From contig JAZDEY010000059.1 in assembly GCA_043808325.1 (NCBI GenBank), positions 61,753-125,752 on the forward strand: 64,000 nt of DNA, read 5' to 3'. The notes below the pieces were generated by a model. It was given only the letters and a program-made list of their open reading frames with translations, had not been told where the DNA came from and searched no databases. The position numbers were made by a program, and so were the translations under genes. Numbering within the stretch: position 1 is the stretch's first letter; each line of letters begins with the position of its first letter. This document shows, one piece after another, positions 16,713 to 24,906 of the stretch. This DNA comes from JAZDEY01 sp043808325 [NCBI: Candidatus Eiseniibacteriota bacterium] (lineage in GTDB: Bacteria > Arandabacterota > Arandabacteria > Arandabacterales).

Positions 16713-17906
16713 CTATTCCCTCACGCCCAGAAGACCTAGCTCGTCTGGGCTCTTGCCGCTAGCGGCCACGGATTTGAGTTCTTCGAAAGCTTGCTTGACC
16801 TGATCACCCGACATGTCCCGTCCGCCGAGGCCATAGATGTAACTCTTCAGAGGAACCTGGGCGTGGTGATAGAGCGCGGCCCTCGTCTCTATGGATACCG
16901 GCCCGCTCTGGGCTCCGAACGAATGTGACCGATCAAGCACGGCAACTGCCTTGGCACGCCCCAGTGCCTGTCTTACCGCTTCGTAGGGAAAAGGCCTGAA
17001 GGTTCTGATCTTGAGGAGCCCCACCTTCTCACCTCCGGCCCTGAGTTCGTCGACCACTGCCTTGGCGGTCCCGCAGGTCGAGCCCAGAGCCACCACGATT
17101 CGCTCGGCATCGTCGGTCGAATACCTTTCCACATGCTCGTAATGCCTTCCGGATATCTTCTCGAACTCCCTCGCGACGCCGTCGATTACGCCGAAGGCGC
17201 GCTTCATGGCCTGTATCTGAGGAATCTTGTGCTCAAAGTAGTAGTCGTGAAAATCCAGGGGACCGAAGGTGATCGGATTGTCCAGGTCCAAGAGATTATG
17301 AACCGGCCTGAATTCGCCGATGAAATCCCGCACGGTCTTGTCGGCCAGGATCTCGACGGGCTCAATGGTATGACTCAGGATGAAGCCGTCGAGGCATACC
17401 ATTACCGGCAAAAGCACCTGCCGGTCCTCGGCGATCCTCACGGCCATCACCATGTTGTCATAAGCTTCCTGCGAGTTCTCGGAATGAAGGTGTATCCAAC
17501 CCGCGTCCCTCGCCCCCATCGAATCGCTGTGGTCGCAGTGGATATTTATCGGGGCGCTGAGGGCCCGATTGACATCCGCCATCACGATGGGACAACGCGT
17601 CGAGGCCGCAATGTAGAGGATCTCCCACATCAACGCGAGGCCGTTTGCGGAAGTCGCGGTAACGACCCGCGAACCCGCGGCCGAGGCGCCGACCGCCGCG
17701 CTCATGGCGCTGTGCTCCGATTCCACTAGCACAAACTCGGTCTTGACGTCGCCGTCTGCGACATAGTCGGCGAACTTGTGCATCAACTCGGTCTGCGGCG
17801 TTATGGGGTAGGCGGCAACCACATCGGGATTGATTTGCCGCATCGCCTCGGCCACGGCATCATTCCCGGTGAGGGCCATCACGCTTCTTGTCGAAACGCT
17901 TTTCAT
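16713..17906 (-). CDS. porA: Pyruvate:ferredoxin oxidoreductase, alpha subunit
   Basis: Catalytic partner of porB. About 397 residues from ATG 17906: LTGNDAVAEAMRQINPDVV, AAYPITPQTELMH near residue 30, VESEHSAMSAAVGASAAGSR near 60, TSANGLALMWEI and the transketolase C-terminal-like region VVALGSTCGTAKAVVDELR with LDRSHSFGAQSGPVS. A longer open frame to 18176 is only read-through of porD. The start codon overlaps the stop of the 26-codon ORF upstream (TAATG), so translation is probably coupled. Confidence 0.95.
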   Translation of the reverse strand: MKSVSTRSVMALTGNDAVAEAMRQINPDVVAAYPITPQTELMHKFADYVADGDVKTEFVLVESEHSAMSAAVGASAAGSRVVTATSANGLALMWEILYIAASTRCPIVMADVNRALSAPINIHCDHSDSMGARDAGWIHLHSENSQEAYDNMVMAVRIAEDRQVLLPVMVCLDGFILSHTIEPVEILADKTVRDFIGEFRPVHNLLDLDNPITFGPLDFHDYYFEHKIPQIQAMKRAFGVIDGVAREFEKISGRHYEHVERYSTDDAERIVVALGSTCGTAKAVVDELRAGGEKVGLLKIRTFRPFPYEAVRQALGRAKAVAVLDRSHSFGAQSGPVSIETRAALYHHAQVPLKSYIYGLGGRDMSGDQVKQAFEELKSVAASGKSPDELGLLGVRE

Positions 17907-17986
17907 TACTTGCGCTCCTTGATCTTGGGATCGTGCCCGCACGGCTCGAGCCTGCAGCCCATGGGCATCTTGATTGATATATCCAT
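17906..17986 (-). CDS. Possible 26-residue protein inside the por operon
   Basis: A short frame between porD and porA. ATG at 17986 follows the porD stop by three bases and has GAGGAAA about eight bases upstream; the TAA stop shares its last two bases with the porA ATG. The product has 26 residues, begins MDISIKMPMG and contains C-R-L-E-P-C-G-H, a small Cys/His cluster, then a basic end. The spacing to both neighbours is exactly as expected of a translated member of this compact operon, whereas an untranslated spacer would need no such fit. It matches no family I know. It may be a small subunit or assembly factor of the enzyme, or simply a coupling device. Confidence 0.6.
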   Translation of the reverse strand: MDISIKMPMGCRLEPCGHDPKIKERK

Positions 17987-17989
17987 CAC

Positions 17990-18304
17990 TTACTTTCCTC
18001 TTGCCTTGAGCTCGGCTTCCTGCACCATCTGGATTGCTCTCACCTTGGGCGGGCACACTTCGGCGCAAATGCCGCAGCCTTTGCAGTGACTGAGATCGAT
18101 TCCGGTGACCTTGCCGTCCTTGACCTGGATCGCCGAGTCGGGGCAATAGATCCAGCATCTCAGACAGTGATTGCACTTGGCTTCATCCCTGATCGGCCTG
18201 AAGGTTCGCCAGGAGCCGGTCTCATACTCCTGGGCATTGCCTCCCCTTTTTATCCGTCCTCCCGGCGATTCGGTTTCCAGCTCTTTCCAACCCATCTTCT
18301 TCAT
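17990..18304 (-). CDS. porD: Pyruvate:ferredoxin oxidoreductase, delta subunit
   Basis: A 104-residue 2[4Fe-4S] ferredoxin-like subunit that passes electrons from the catalytic core to external ferredoxin. Cluster motifs are CNHCLRCWIYCP near residues 44-55 and CKGCGICAEVCPP near 74-86. The N-terminal extension TGSWRTFRPIRDEAKC is typical of PorD. ATG at 18304 overlaps the porG stop by four bases (ATGA). Confidence 0.95.
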   Translation of the reverse strand: MKKMGWKELETESPGGRIKRGGNAQEYETGSWRTFRPIRDEAKCNHCLRCWIYCPDSAIQVKDGKVTGIDLSHCKGCGICAEVCPPKVRAIQMVQEAELKARGK

Positions 18305-18879
18305 TTCTCGCCTCCGACCTCCTCATATCCTCTGCGCATAGCTCTTATGTTTCCGTCGATCACTTGCTTTGAGAACTTGCCCTCGAACTTCTTCCCCACA
18401 ATCGCCCCCATGCTGTCTATCTGTGAGAGTTCGGGGGCAACCTTGAGCAGCGAACCTATCATCGGGAGATTGGGAATCGGGCGACCGATCTCCTTAAGGG
18501 CTATGCCAGTCGCATCGACCGTATAGACCTTGCCGCCGGCAAGCTTCAGTTCCCGCCTCATCTCCTCTGGAGGCCGCGGAGAGTTGACCAGAACCACTCC
18601 CCCCTCGATCAGTCCCGACGTAATATCGTCCGATCCTATAAGGGTCGGGTCCAGAACCACGACGATGCCGGGTGAGCGCACGTCACAATGGTGTCTCACC
18701 GGTTTATCGCTGATCCTATTGTAACCGCGTATCGGGGCCCCCATCCGCTCGGGTCCATAGTCGGGAAAACCCTGAGCGTACTTGCCCTGATCTATTAGCG
18801 ACTCGGCAAGAAGAAAGGCAGCGGTCTTTGCACCTTGCCCGCCTCTTCCATGCCATCTTATCTCTACCGTCTCAGCCAT
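18301..18879 (-). CDS. porG: Pyruvate:ferredoxin oxidoreductase, gamma subunit
   Basis: The CoA-binding gamma subunit, about 192 residues. It starts ETVEIRWHGRGGQGAKTAAFLLAE, with YAQGFPDYGPERMGAPIRGYNRISD near residue 35 and the typical VLVNSPRP and IPNLPMIGSLLKV segments. First gene of the operon; ATG at 18879 has GAGGAGGA a few bases upstream. Its order gamma-delta-alpha-beta is that of archaeal and thermophilic bacterial POR operons. A 2-oxoacid other than pyruvate (ketoisovalerate) cannot be excluded by sequence alone. Confidence 0.94.
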   Translation of the reverse strand: MAETVEIRWHGRGGQGAKTAAFLLAESLIDQGKYAQGFPDYGPERMGAPIRGYNRISDKPVRHHCDVRSPGIVVVLDPTLIGSDDITSGLIEGGVVLVNSPRPPEEMRRELKLAGGKVYTVDATGIALKEIGRPIPNLPMIGSLLKVAPELSQIDSMGAIVGKKFEGKFSKQVIDGNIRAMRRGYEEVGGEK

Positions 18880-18985
18880 CACTTCCTCCTCGATCTACCG
18901 TCTATGCCATCGCGCCTTGCAACGGGCGCGGTCGCCTTCACGTCTTCCGTAGTCTCCGGTCGCCGTCCCCGGAGCTCCTGCCTGC

Positions 18986-19600
18986 CTATCTGACTTCGCC
19001 ACGTCCCTGGATCGCCCTTGCCAGGGTCACCTCGTCCGCAAGATCGAGATCGCTGCCCATCGGGACGCCCCGGGCGATTGTGGTTATCTTCACGCCCGGC
19101 TGCCTTATGGCGCCGGCGACATAGCTACAGGTTGCCTCGCCTTCCACATTCGGATTGGTGGCGATTATGATCTCTCTGGCGCCGAGGGACTTAATCCGGA
19201 CACTGAGCTCCTCAATCGTCAGATCGTCGGGCCCTATTCCGTCAAGCGGCGAGAGCCTCCCGTGAAGCACATGATAAAGCCCGCGGTACTCGCCGGTCTT
19301 CTCGATCGCCAGGACGTTGCCCGGCTCCTCAACCACACAGATCATCGAACGATCCCGTCTCCGGTCGGAGCAGATCATGCAGGGGTCATCCTCGGTAATC
19401 GCCCCGCACTGCGAGCAATACCTGACCCTCTCCTTCATCTGCACTATGGCATCGACCAGGGCAGTGACTTCCTCCCGAGGAGCCTTCAGGAGGTAGAGAG
19501 CTATGCGCTGAGCGGTGCGCCTGCCGATCGTCGGCATCTTGGCAAGCTCTTGAACGAGCCGTTCTATCCTTTCGGAACTTCCGAGCAAAGCAGACCTCAC
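18986..19600 (-). CDS. recR: Recombination protein RecR
   Basis: Ring-forming DNA-binding protein of the RecFOR gap-repair pathway. 204 residues: helix-hairpin-helix LAKMPTIGRRTAQRIALYLL near residue 20, a zinc finger CSQCGAITEDDPCMIC near 60, and the TOPRIM region ICVVEEPGNVLAIEKTGEYRG with HVLHGRLSPLDGIGP near 112. The GTG start overlaps the TAG of the ybaB gene. The dnaX-ybaB-recR order is a very common bacterial gene string. Confidence 0.96.
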   Translation of the reverse strand: MRSALLGSSERIERLVQELAKMPTIGRRTAQRIALYLLKAPREEVTALVDAIVQMKERVRYCSQCGAITEDDPCMICSDRRRDRSMICVVEEPGNVLAIEKTGEYRGLYHVLHGRLSPLDGIGPDDLTIEELSVRIKSLGAREIIIATNPNVEGEATCSYVAGAIRQPGVKITTIARGVPMGSDLDLADEVTLARAIQGRGEVR

Positions 19601-19914
19601 TACATGAGCCCCGGCAGGTTCATACCACCCGTGATCTTGGAGATCTCGGTCATCATCATCTCCTGGGCCCTCATCCTGGCCTCATTGACGGCGGCAACGA
19701 TAAGGTCCTGGAGCATCTCGACGTCGTCCCTGCTCACGACCTCGGGGTCTATCTTGATACTGACGATCTCCTGTTTGCCGTTGGAGACCACCGTGACCAT
19801 GCCCCCTCCCGCAGAGGCCTCGACGGTCCTATCGGCAAGCTGGTCCTGAGCTCGCTTCAGCTCCGTCTGAAGTTTCTCCGCCTGCCGGAGGAGATCACCG
19901 ATCTTCTTGGACAC
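19600..19914 (-). CDS. YbaB/EbfC family nucleoid-associated protein
   Basis: A 104-residue DNA-binding dimer of the YbaB family. It begins with an amphipathic helix (LLRQAEKLQTELKRAQDQL), then TVEASAGGGMVTVVSNGKQEIVSIKIDPEVV, a C-terminal helix and a Met/Gly-rich tail ending GGMNLPGLM, which matches the family closely. GTG at 19914 with GGAGGT upstream. It lies between dnaX and recR. Confidence 0.94.
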   Translation of the reverse strand: MSKKIGDLLRQAEKLQTELKRAQDQLADRTVEASAGGGMVTVVSNGKQEIVSIKIDPEVVSRDDVEMLQDLIVAAVNEARMRAQEMMMTEISKITGGMNLPGLM

Positions 19915-19928
19915 CCGACCTCACCTCC

Positions 19929-21680
19929 TCAAGAGGTTTGCTCGCTACCCGAGCTCTGCTGCCGGTCACGTCTTACATCGACGATCCTGCCTCCGAGGTT
20001 CTCGACCAGAGCCCGAACGATGGGATGTCTGTCGGCAAGATCGGTAAGATGCGAGGACTTGTCTTCCTGCACACCGACAATCGCGGTCTTCAGGACCACT
20101 GACGTATTGGTAAGCTTCTCGATCACGCCTGTCAATATCTTAAGGTTCTCGCCCTTGTGGACCTGACTCTCATGAAAGGCAGTGGGCAGCCTCAGCCAGA
20201 GCGCACCATCGGACTGTCTGGGAGGCTCACACAGGTCAAGTATGGAAGCAAGCGACGCCTTGGTCTCTCTCAGGCTCTCAACCAGTTCCGGCCATACGCC
20301 GGCCAGGTTGAGCGGGAAGGCGCCCGCGGGGACCGTGGGGGGCTTTCTTGTCTCGCCCGACGGAACGCCATCGGTCGGCTTCGCCCCGGAGGTTCTCTGA
20401 TCCGGAGGCTTGCTGTCTGAAGCCTTGCGATCGGGGGCTTTCGGGCCGGCAGGTTTGTGGTCCGGCGCCCTCTTCTCCTGCGGCCGGCTATCGGAAGCGG
20501 TTCCACCTCGCTCCATCCCCTCAAGCATCCTTATCAGGTCGGAGATCTTCGCGACCGACTTGACCCTGGTCATGCGCAGGATCGTCGCCTCGAGCAGGTA
20601 TCTCTGGTGGCTTGCCCGCTTGAGGTTGTTCTCAGCATCGGTGATCATGGTAAGCAGGCACAGCAGGTGCTCAGCGGTGAGCTCGCGCGCCTGTGCGGTC
20701 AGATCCTTCCTCGCTTCGGGAGTCAGCGAGACCAGCTCTCGAGACTCCGGATCGATTGATGTGATCAACAGGTAACGGACCCATTCAATCAATGAGGAAG
20801 TCAAGTCCGCCGGATCGACTCCGCCGTCGAAGGCCTCCCCAAGAAGCCCCATCACGCCTTTTTCGTCACCGGCTACGATCGCCCGGCCGATCTTGGACAG
20901 GATCTCGCTTCCTCTGAGGCCCATGATCGGTCTTATGTCGGCCTCGGTGGCGGTTCCGCCGCTAAAGGCCAGCACCTGCTCCAGCATGCTCTGGGCGTCC
21001 CGCATGCTCCCCTCGGCCTGCTGCGATATGAGCGCGAGCGCTCCGTCATCGCACTTGTAACCATCGCCCTTGCAGATCTCCTTGAGCCTCGCTGCGATCT
21101 CCACCGTCGAGATTCGCCTAAAATCGAACCGCTGGCATCTTGAGATGATGGTCTGGAGAACCTTGAGAGGCTGAGTGGTCGCGAAAACAAAAACAACATG
21201 GGGCGGGGGCTCTTCAAGCGTCTTCAACAGCGCATTGAAGGCCTCCTGGGTGAGCATGTGGACTTCATCGATGATATAGACCTTCTTCTTCCCGCCGACC
21301 GGCGCATAGCGCACGCTCTCCCGCAGATTCCTGATCTCGTCGATACCCCGGTTCGAGGCCCCGTCTATCTCCAGCACGTCCATGCTTGTGCCCTGTGCGA
21401 TCTCATTGCAGGCCGCACACTTGCTGCAAGGCTTGACCGTGGGCGCCTCGACGCAGTTCAAGGACTTGGCGAGCACCCGCGCCACGGTGGTCTTGCCGAC
21501 CCCCCGCGGACCGGTGAAGAGATAAGCATGCGCCACCCGACCTCCGGTTATGGCATTCTTGAGAGTCCTTGTCACATGATCCTGGCCAACGACATCATCA
21601 AAAGTCGTCGGGCGCCACTTGCGCGCTATTACTATATAGCCTTTGCCATAACCTTCGCCGGACGATCCAGTATTATTCAT
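19929..21680 (-). CDS. dnaX: DNA polymerase III subunits gamma and tau
   Basis: Clamp-loader ATPase. 583 residues. Domain I has IARKWRPTTFDDVVGQDHV near residue 18, the Walker A loop FTGPRGVGKTT near 55, a zinc site CVEAPTVKPCSKCAAC near 74, and IIDEVHMLTQEAFNALLKTLEEPP near 135. Domain III ends near residue 385. A Pro/Lys/Asp-rich linker (about 390-445, repeated APDxKx units) leads to a tau-type C-terminal domain. No slippery A-run typical of programmed gamma frameshifting was noticed. ATG at 21680; the SRP RNA lies just upstream. Confidence 0.95.
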   Translation of the reverse strand: MNNTGSSGEGYGKGYIVIARKWRPTTFDDVVGQDHVTRTLKNAITGGRVAHAYLFTGPRGVGKTTVARVLAKSLNCVEAPTVKPCSKCAACNEIAQGTSMDVLEIDGASNRGIDEIRNLRESVRYAPVGGKKKVYIIDEVHMLTQEAFNALLKTLEEPPPHVVFVFATTQPLKVLQTIISRCQRFDFRRISTVEIAARLKEICKGDGYKCDDGALALISQQAEGSMRDAQSMLEQVLAFSGGTATEADIRPIMGLRGSEILSKIGRAIVAGDEKGVMGLLGEAFDGGVDPADLTSSLIEWVRYLLITSIDPESRELVSLTPEARKDLTAQARELTAEHLLCLLTMITDAENNLKRASHQRYLLEATILRMTRVKSVAKISDLIRMLEGMERGGTASDSRPQEKRAPDHKPAGPKAPDRKASDSKPPDQRTSGAKPTDGVPSGETRKPPTVPAGAFPLNLAGVWPELVESLRETKASLASILDLCEPPRQSDGALWLRLPTAFHESQVHKGENLKILTGVIEKLTNTSVVLKTAIVGVQEDKSSHLTDLADRHPIVRALVENLGGRIVDVRRDRQQSSGSEQTS

Positions 21681-21801
21681 ATGCTCTGTGCCCTCGCTTC
21701 CACACTAAGCCTCGCCAGCCGACGCCGATCAATATCGCTAAGGGCCGTGCACCCTGCTTCGATCTTGCTTCCCAGGTGCCTGCCGGACAGCCAGCTCCGA
21801 C

Positions 21802-21892
21802 CAGGTGACCCTGCGGCACATGAAGGTTCTTGTTTACCGCTGCTACCTTCCGGTCCTGACGGGGTTCACAAGTCTTCATTGCGCAGGACCTG
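21802..21892 (-). ncRNA. ffs: Signal recognition particle RNA, small bacterial type
   Basis: The minus strand carries the SRP domain core GTCAGGACCGGAAGGTAGCAGC (20-nt parts of it are visible on both sides of the GGAA tetraloop), the most conserved part of bacterial 4.5S RNA. The flanks pair into one long hairpin: CAGGTCCTGCG with CGCAGGGTCACCTG, ATGAAG with CTTCAT, and CTTGT with ACAAG. This gives about 91 nt without an Alu domain. Exact ends are uncertain by some bases, and a longer form extending to the 3' side is possible. It sits between dnaX and tRNA-Ala, in the same orientation; ffs next to dnaX is a frequent arrangement. Confidence 0.88.
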
Positions 21893-22224
21893 ATTTTCAA
21901 CGCCGCTTATCCGGCCGCTTCCCCAAAAAGACAAGACCTCGGAAGGGAATTCAACCCCGCTATAGCGGGTTGCGGGTTACAGGGCACCGCTACCTCCCCG
22001 TCTAGCACGGCCCAGTTGCAGACCTGCAAACCTCGGGCATCTCACCTTAGCGCTCAGTCGCGCTATGCGGGCTCGATCCCACGAACTTTGGTCTTTGCGT
22101 GTACCATATCAGCAAGCCCGGTGAGGGTCAAGCTCGAACGCGGCTCGCCGGCCAGAGCAAGCTGCCTCACGTGCGTCCGTTCGAGGAAATTGTCCAGGAG
22201 ATTGTTGAATTCAACCAGAATAAG
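21893..22224. other. Gene-free stretch upstream of SRP RNA
   Basis: I see no protein gene here. It contains a 14-bp perfect palindrome CCCGCTATAGCGGG around 21957-21970 and presumably the promoter of the SRP RNA, but no convincing -35/-10 pair could be assigned. Open frames in this stretch overlap tRNA or RNA sequence and have no family likeness. Confidence 0.5.
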
Positions 22225-22248
22225 GCGGCGGGCCCGAAGGCCCGCTGC
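22225..22248 (-). terminator. Stem-loop terminator after tRNA-Ala
   Basis: On the minus strand GCAGCGGGCC-TTCG-GGCCCGCCGC forms a ten-pair GC-rich stem with a TTCG loop (one G-T pair), followed by CTTATT. It begins six bases after the CCA of tRNA-Ala. The T-tract is short, so efficiency is uncertain. Confidence 0.65.
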
Positions 22249-22253
22249 CCGTA

Positions 22254-22329
22254 TGGTGGAGATGATCGGATTCGAACCGACGACCCCCTCGTTGCGAACG
22301 AGGTGCTCTCCCAACTGAGCTACATCCCC
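22254..22329 (-). tRNA. tRNA-Ala (CGC)
   Basis: A 76-nt cloverleaf: acceptor GGGGATG/CATCTCC, D arm AGCTCAGTTGGGAGAGC, anticodon stem CCTCG/CGAGG with loop TTCGCAA giving CGC, T arm GTCGGTTCGAATCCGAT, and encoded CCA at 22254-22256. It reads GCG codons, which are expected to be common in this GC-rich genome. Confidence 0.95.
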
Positions 22330-22376
22330 TCTTAAGCTATCCGTCCGAACTATCCGCCTGCCAGCTCTGGCCGCCT

Positions 22377-22748
22377 CTACTCGTGCGCCTCTACCCTGAC
22401 CGTGCCGGGGTCGCGAATGCCCTTGAGAATCGAGACATCCGACGTGATGCGCCCGATCACATTGACCGGACTTGCCGGTATGATATCATCATTGCCGCTC
22501 GCGGGCGTCTTGCCATAGAATATACAAAATGCGCTCCCAGGAGGCCAGTAGCCGATATCCCCAACCGCGACAATCGCCTTGGGGTCTTCCGGCTCGGCTG
22601 CAACCGGTATTCGGAAATAGATTTCATCTCCCCAGGTAAGACCCCGTGCTTCAAACGGCAGCGCTTCCCCAACAAGCCGTGCCGTTGCCGAGTCATTGAG
22701 CTCGGCCTCGAAGGCCTTCTCGCCGATCGTGATTACTATCGGTTTCAC
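22377..22748 (-). CDS. Cyclophilin-like fold protein (TM1367 type)
   Basis: A 123-residue protein resembling the TM1367-like cyclophilin-fold family: a strand with KPIVITIGEKAFEAELND, ATARLVGEALPFEARGLTWGDEIYFRIPV, then VAVGDIGYWPPGSAFCIFYGKTP and SPVNVIGRITSDVSILK. Family members have a cyclophilin barrel but lack proven isomerase activity, and their role is unknown. GTG at 22748 with AGGTGG upstream. It stands alone between tRNA-Ala and malic enzyme. Confidence 0.8.
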   Translation of the reverse strand: MKPIVITIGEKAFEAELNDSATARLVGEALPFEARGLTWGDEIYFRIPVAAEPEDPKAIVAVGDIGYWPPGSAFCIFYGKTPASGNDDIIPASPVNVIGRITSDVSILKGIRDPGTVRVEAHE

Positions 22749-22773
22749 GCCCCACCTTCGCCCGGCAAGGGAG

Positions 22774-22800
22774 TCCGGACTCCGGACTCCGGACTCCGAA
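22774..22800. repeat. Heptamer tandem repeat TCCGGAC
   Basis: Nearly four uninterrupted copies of TCCGGAC fill the gap between the cyclophilin-like gene and the malic enzyme stop. Because TCCGGA is palindromic, the array can fold on either strand. It may be slippage-prone or a weak terminator for malic enzyme. No U-tract follows. Confidence 0.7.
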
Positions 22801-22810
22801 TCAGGGCCTC

Positions 22811-24157
22811 CTAATCGGAGTGCGGAATCAAACCCTTTTCCATCAGGACCTCGGTCTCTTGCCGGGCCCGCTTAATCATCTGAGAAGCCTTGTCCAGCAG
22901 CTGCTGCCTGGTGAGTATCACTCGCGCGACACCCTGCTCGATCGCCTTCAGGCCGACCGCCATGGCCTCGCGGGGAAAGACCTCCCACTCATCCATTCGA
23001 GGAATGATGTAGTCTTCCCGGAGGCCCTTGTCCTCGGCGCACTTGGCGAGTTCCTCAGCCGCAGCGATGCACATCTCGTCGGTAATCGTCCTAGCAGAGA
23101 CGTCCAGGGCCCCGCGGAAGATTCCCGGGAACCCGAGGGAGTTATTGACCTGGTTAGGAAAGTCCGACCGCCCCGTCGCTACGATTCTCGCACCGGCTTC
23201 CTCGGCCTCCCACGGCCAGATCTCGGGAATGGGATTGGCACAGACAAAGACGATGGCGTCCTTGGCCATCCCGGAGATCCACTCAGGCTTGATGGTGCCG
23301 GGACCGGGCTTGGAGAGCGCCACGCAAACGTCGGCTCCCTTCAGAGCCTCGGCGATCCCGCCCTTACGCATGCCCTTGTTGGTGACCTCGGAGAGCTTGA
23401 TCTTCTCCTCATCCTCGACCGGCTCCAGGTCGGGCCTGCCCTTGTAGATGATCCCCTTGGTATCGACCATCATGAGGTTCTCCGCGGGGAAGCCACCGGC
23501 ACGCATCACTCTTGAGATGGCGACGTTGGAGGCGCCCGCACCGATCATGGCCACGGTCACGTCGGTCTTCTTCTTGCCCACCACCTTTATGGCATTTATC
23601 AGCCCGGCATAGGTGATGGCGGCCGTGCCCTGCTGATCGTCGTGCCAGACGGGAATGTTCATTTCCTTGCGCAGCCTATCCAGAATGCGGAAACACTTGG
23701 GTTTCGCGATGTCTTCGAGGTTGATACCGCCGAAGGCGGGCTCGATCCACTTGCACGCCTGGATGATGTCTTCCTCTTTAGTCGTGGCAAGTGCGATCGG
23801 GAAGGCATCCACACCACCCAGGTACTTGAAGAGAATGCCCTTGCCCTCCATAACCGGAAGAGACGCATGAGGACCTATGTCACCAAGACCGAGGACCCTG
23901 GTGCCATCGGTCACGATCGCTACGAAATTGCCCTTGTTGGTGTGTTCGAATACCTTCTCCGGGTTCTTCTGGATATCCTTGCAGGGCTCGGCAACGCCGG
24001 GTGTGTACCAGATGGCGAAGTCATTGAAGTCTCGGATCCTGCACTTGGGTGTGACCGCCAGCTTGCCCTTGTAAAACGGGTGCAACCTCATGGCGTCTAT
24101 TGCCGGCTGTTTGGCCTTGGCAAGAAGCTCGTCAACATTGACCTTTTTGCCCTTCAA
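22811..24157 (-). CDS. NAD(P)-dependent malic enzyme
   Basis: Decarboxylates malate to pyruvate and CO2. 448 residues, the short bacterial/archaeal form. YTPGVAEPCKDIQ near residue 51, VTDGTRVLGLGDIGPHASLPVMEGKG near 83, GINLEDI..PKCF near 145, NIPVWHDDQQGTA near 170, the nucleotide loop VAMIGAGASNVAISR near 203 and FVCANPIPEIWPWEA near 308. The TTG at 24157 has GGAGGAG upstream; the start is supported by the well-spaced ribosome site. Pyruvate made here could feed the POR complex or pyruvate kinase-linked metabolism found elsewhere in the window. Confidence 0.94.
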   Translation of the reverse strand: MKGKKVNVDELLAKAKQPAIDAMRLHPFYKGKLAVTPKCRIRDFNDFAIWYTPGVAEPCKDIQKNPEKVFEHTNKGNFVAIVTDGTRVLGLGDIGPHASLPVMEGKGILFKYLGGVDAFPIALATTKEEDIIQACKWIEPAFGGINLEDIAKPKCFRILDRLRKEMNIPVWHDDQQGTAAITYAGLINAIKVVGKKKTDVTVAMIGAGASNVAISRVMRAGGFPAENLMMVDTKGIIYKGRPDLEPVEDEEKIKLSEVTNKGMRKGGIAEALKGADVCVALSKPGPGTIKPEWISGMAKDAIVFVCANPIPEIWPWEAEEAGARIVATGRSDFPNQVNNSLGFPGIFRGALDVSARTITDEMCIAAAEELAKCAEDKGLREDYIIPRMDEWEVFPREAMAVGLKAIEQGVARVILTRQQLLDKASQMIKRARQETEVLMEKGLIPHSD

Positions 24158-24372
24158 TTCGCTCCTCCTTTGCTGACAGCACGTCTATCTTGACCCCGGC
24201 ATCCGCCGGGATTGGCATCGTCGGGCACTCGAATGGTTAGGATAACACTCGGGCCAGGCTTATGCAAGAGCAGGCTGCCACGCGCTGGGCGATGACTTTC
24301 TCAAGTATTTCCAGAATAATTGCTTAGAGCAAGCCACGTGTGCTGCCACTATCCACGGAGGCAACCCGGTAT

Positions 24373-24906
24373 TCATGAGACCACTCTCAGCCCCAGCCAG
24401 ATAAGAAAGCCAACGACTGATAGAAGCACCGCGGCCACACCGAGGCAACCAGACCGCCCGGGCTTTCTTGTGGTCTGCGGCGGGGCAGCGGTCGGAGAGG
24501 GAGATTCAAGCCTCACGTGAGCCTCCGGCGCCCATGATTCGGGATTCACAAGAGACTTGGTCACAACGCTGAACTTCATCCCATGTTGCCGACAGAAGGT
24601 GTCACCGGCTTTCAGTTTTCTGGAGGTGTTGGGATCTCCGAAGAGGTGCTCTCCCTTGACCTCCCGGATTTCCCTTTCCCCGCCCGCAATCTCAACGAGA
24701 AAGTCGGGCTTATAGTGTCCTTGTCCGCCCCACCATTTCCGATAGGGAATCTGTAAGCCGTGATGTCGTGTCCACTTCAAGACCAACGGGTCGCGGTCGA
24801 GCTCATCCATGTACTGGACTTCCCAGTACGAATCGAACCATTCCCCTGCCACGCCGCGCGTGCTCTTCTTCCAGCCTCTGGACCAGCCCTGACGGTATCG
24901 TCTCAT
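24373..24906 (-). CDS. TnsA-like PD-(D/E)XK nuclease with C-terminal membrane segment
   Basis: The last gene of the accessory cassette, 177 residues. The N-terminal two thirds match the TnsA N-terminal endonuclease fold: an early Glu in SYWEVQYMDEL near residue 28, GHYKPDFLVE near 63 with the catalytic Asp, and REIREVKGEHL near 81 with the E-x-K pair. It is a paralogue of the preceding gene. After a Pro/Thr/Ser-rich linker (about 135-150) comes a hydrophobic stretch CLGVAAVLLSVVGFLIWLGL near 153-172, then three residues. A nuclease tethered to the membrane by its tail would be unusual. ATG follows the upstream stop directly (TAAATG). It could serve as the nuclease of the adjacent helicase; that is inference. 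Confidence 0.75.
   Translation of the reverse strand: MRRYRQGWSRGWKKSTRGVAGEWFDSYWEVQYMDELDRDPLVLKWTRHHGLQIPYRKWWGGQGHYKPDFLVEIAGGEREIREVKGEHLFGDPNTSRKLKAGDTFCRQHGMKFSVVTKSLVNPESWAPEAHVRLESPSPTAAPPQTTRKPGRSGCLGVAAVLLSVVGFLIWLGLRVVS

Noticed and set aside
17907-18176. N-terminal extension of porA by 90 codons
   Set aside because: It runs through porD and the small ORF in another frame; the conserved PorA N-terminus begins at 17906.
20300-20480. Programmed frameshift site in dnaX
   Set aside because: No A-rich slippery heptamer with a following stem was noticed in the linker; only full-length tau is predicted.
22016-22335. Frames over tRNA-Ala giving FEPTTPS-like peptides
   Set aside because: These peptides are the usual translation artefacts of tRNA T arms.
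24200-24372. Search for a direct repeat of the tRNA-Ser 3' end (attachment site) at the far end of the accessory cassette
   Set aside because: No match to the T-arm/acceptor sequence was seen, so no att pair is claimed.
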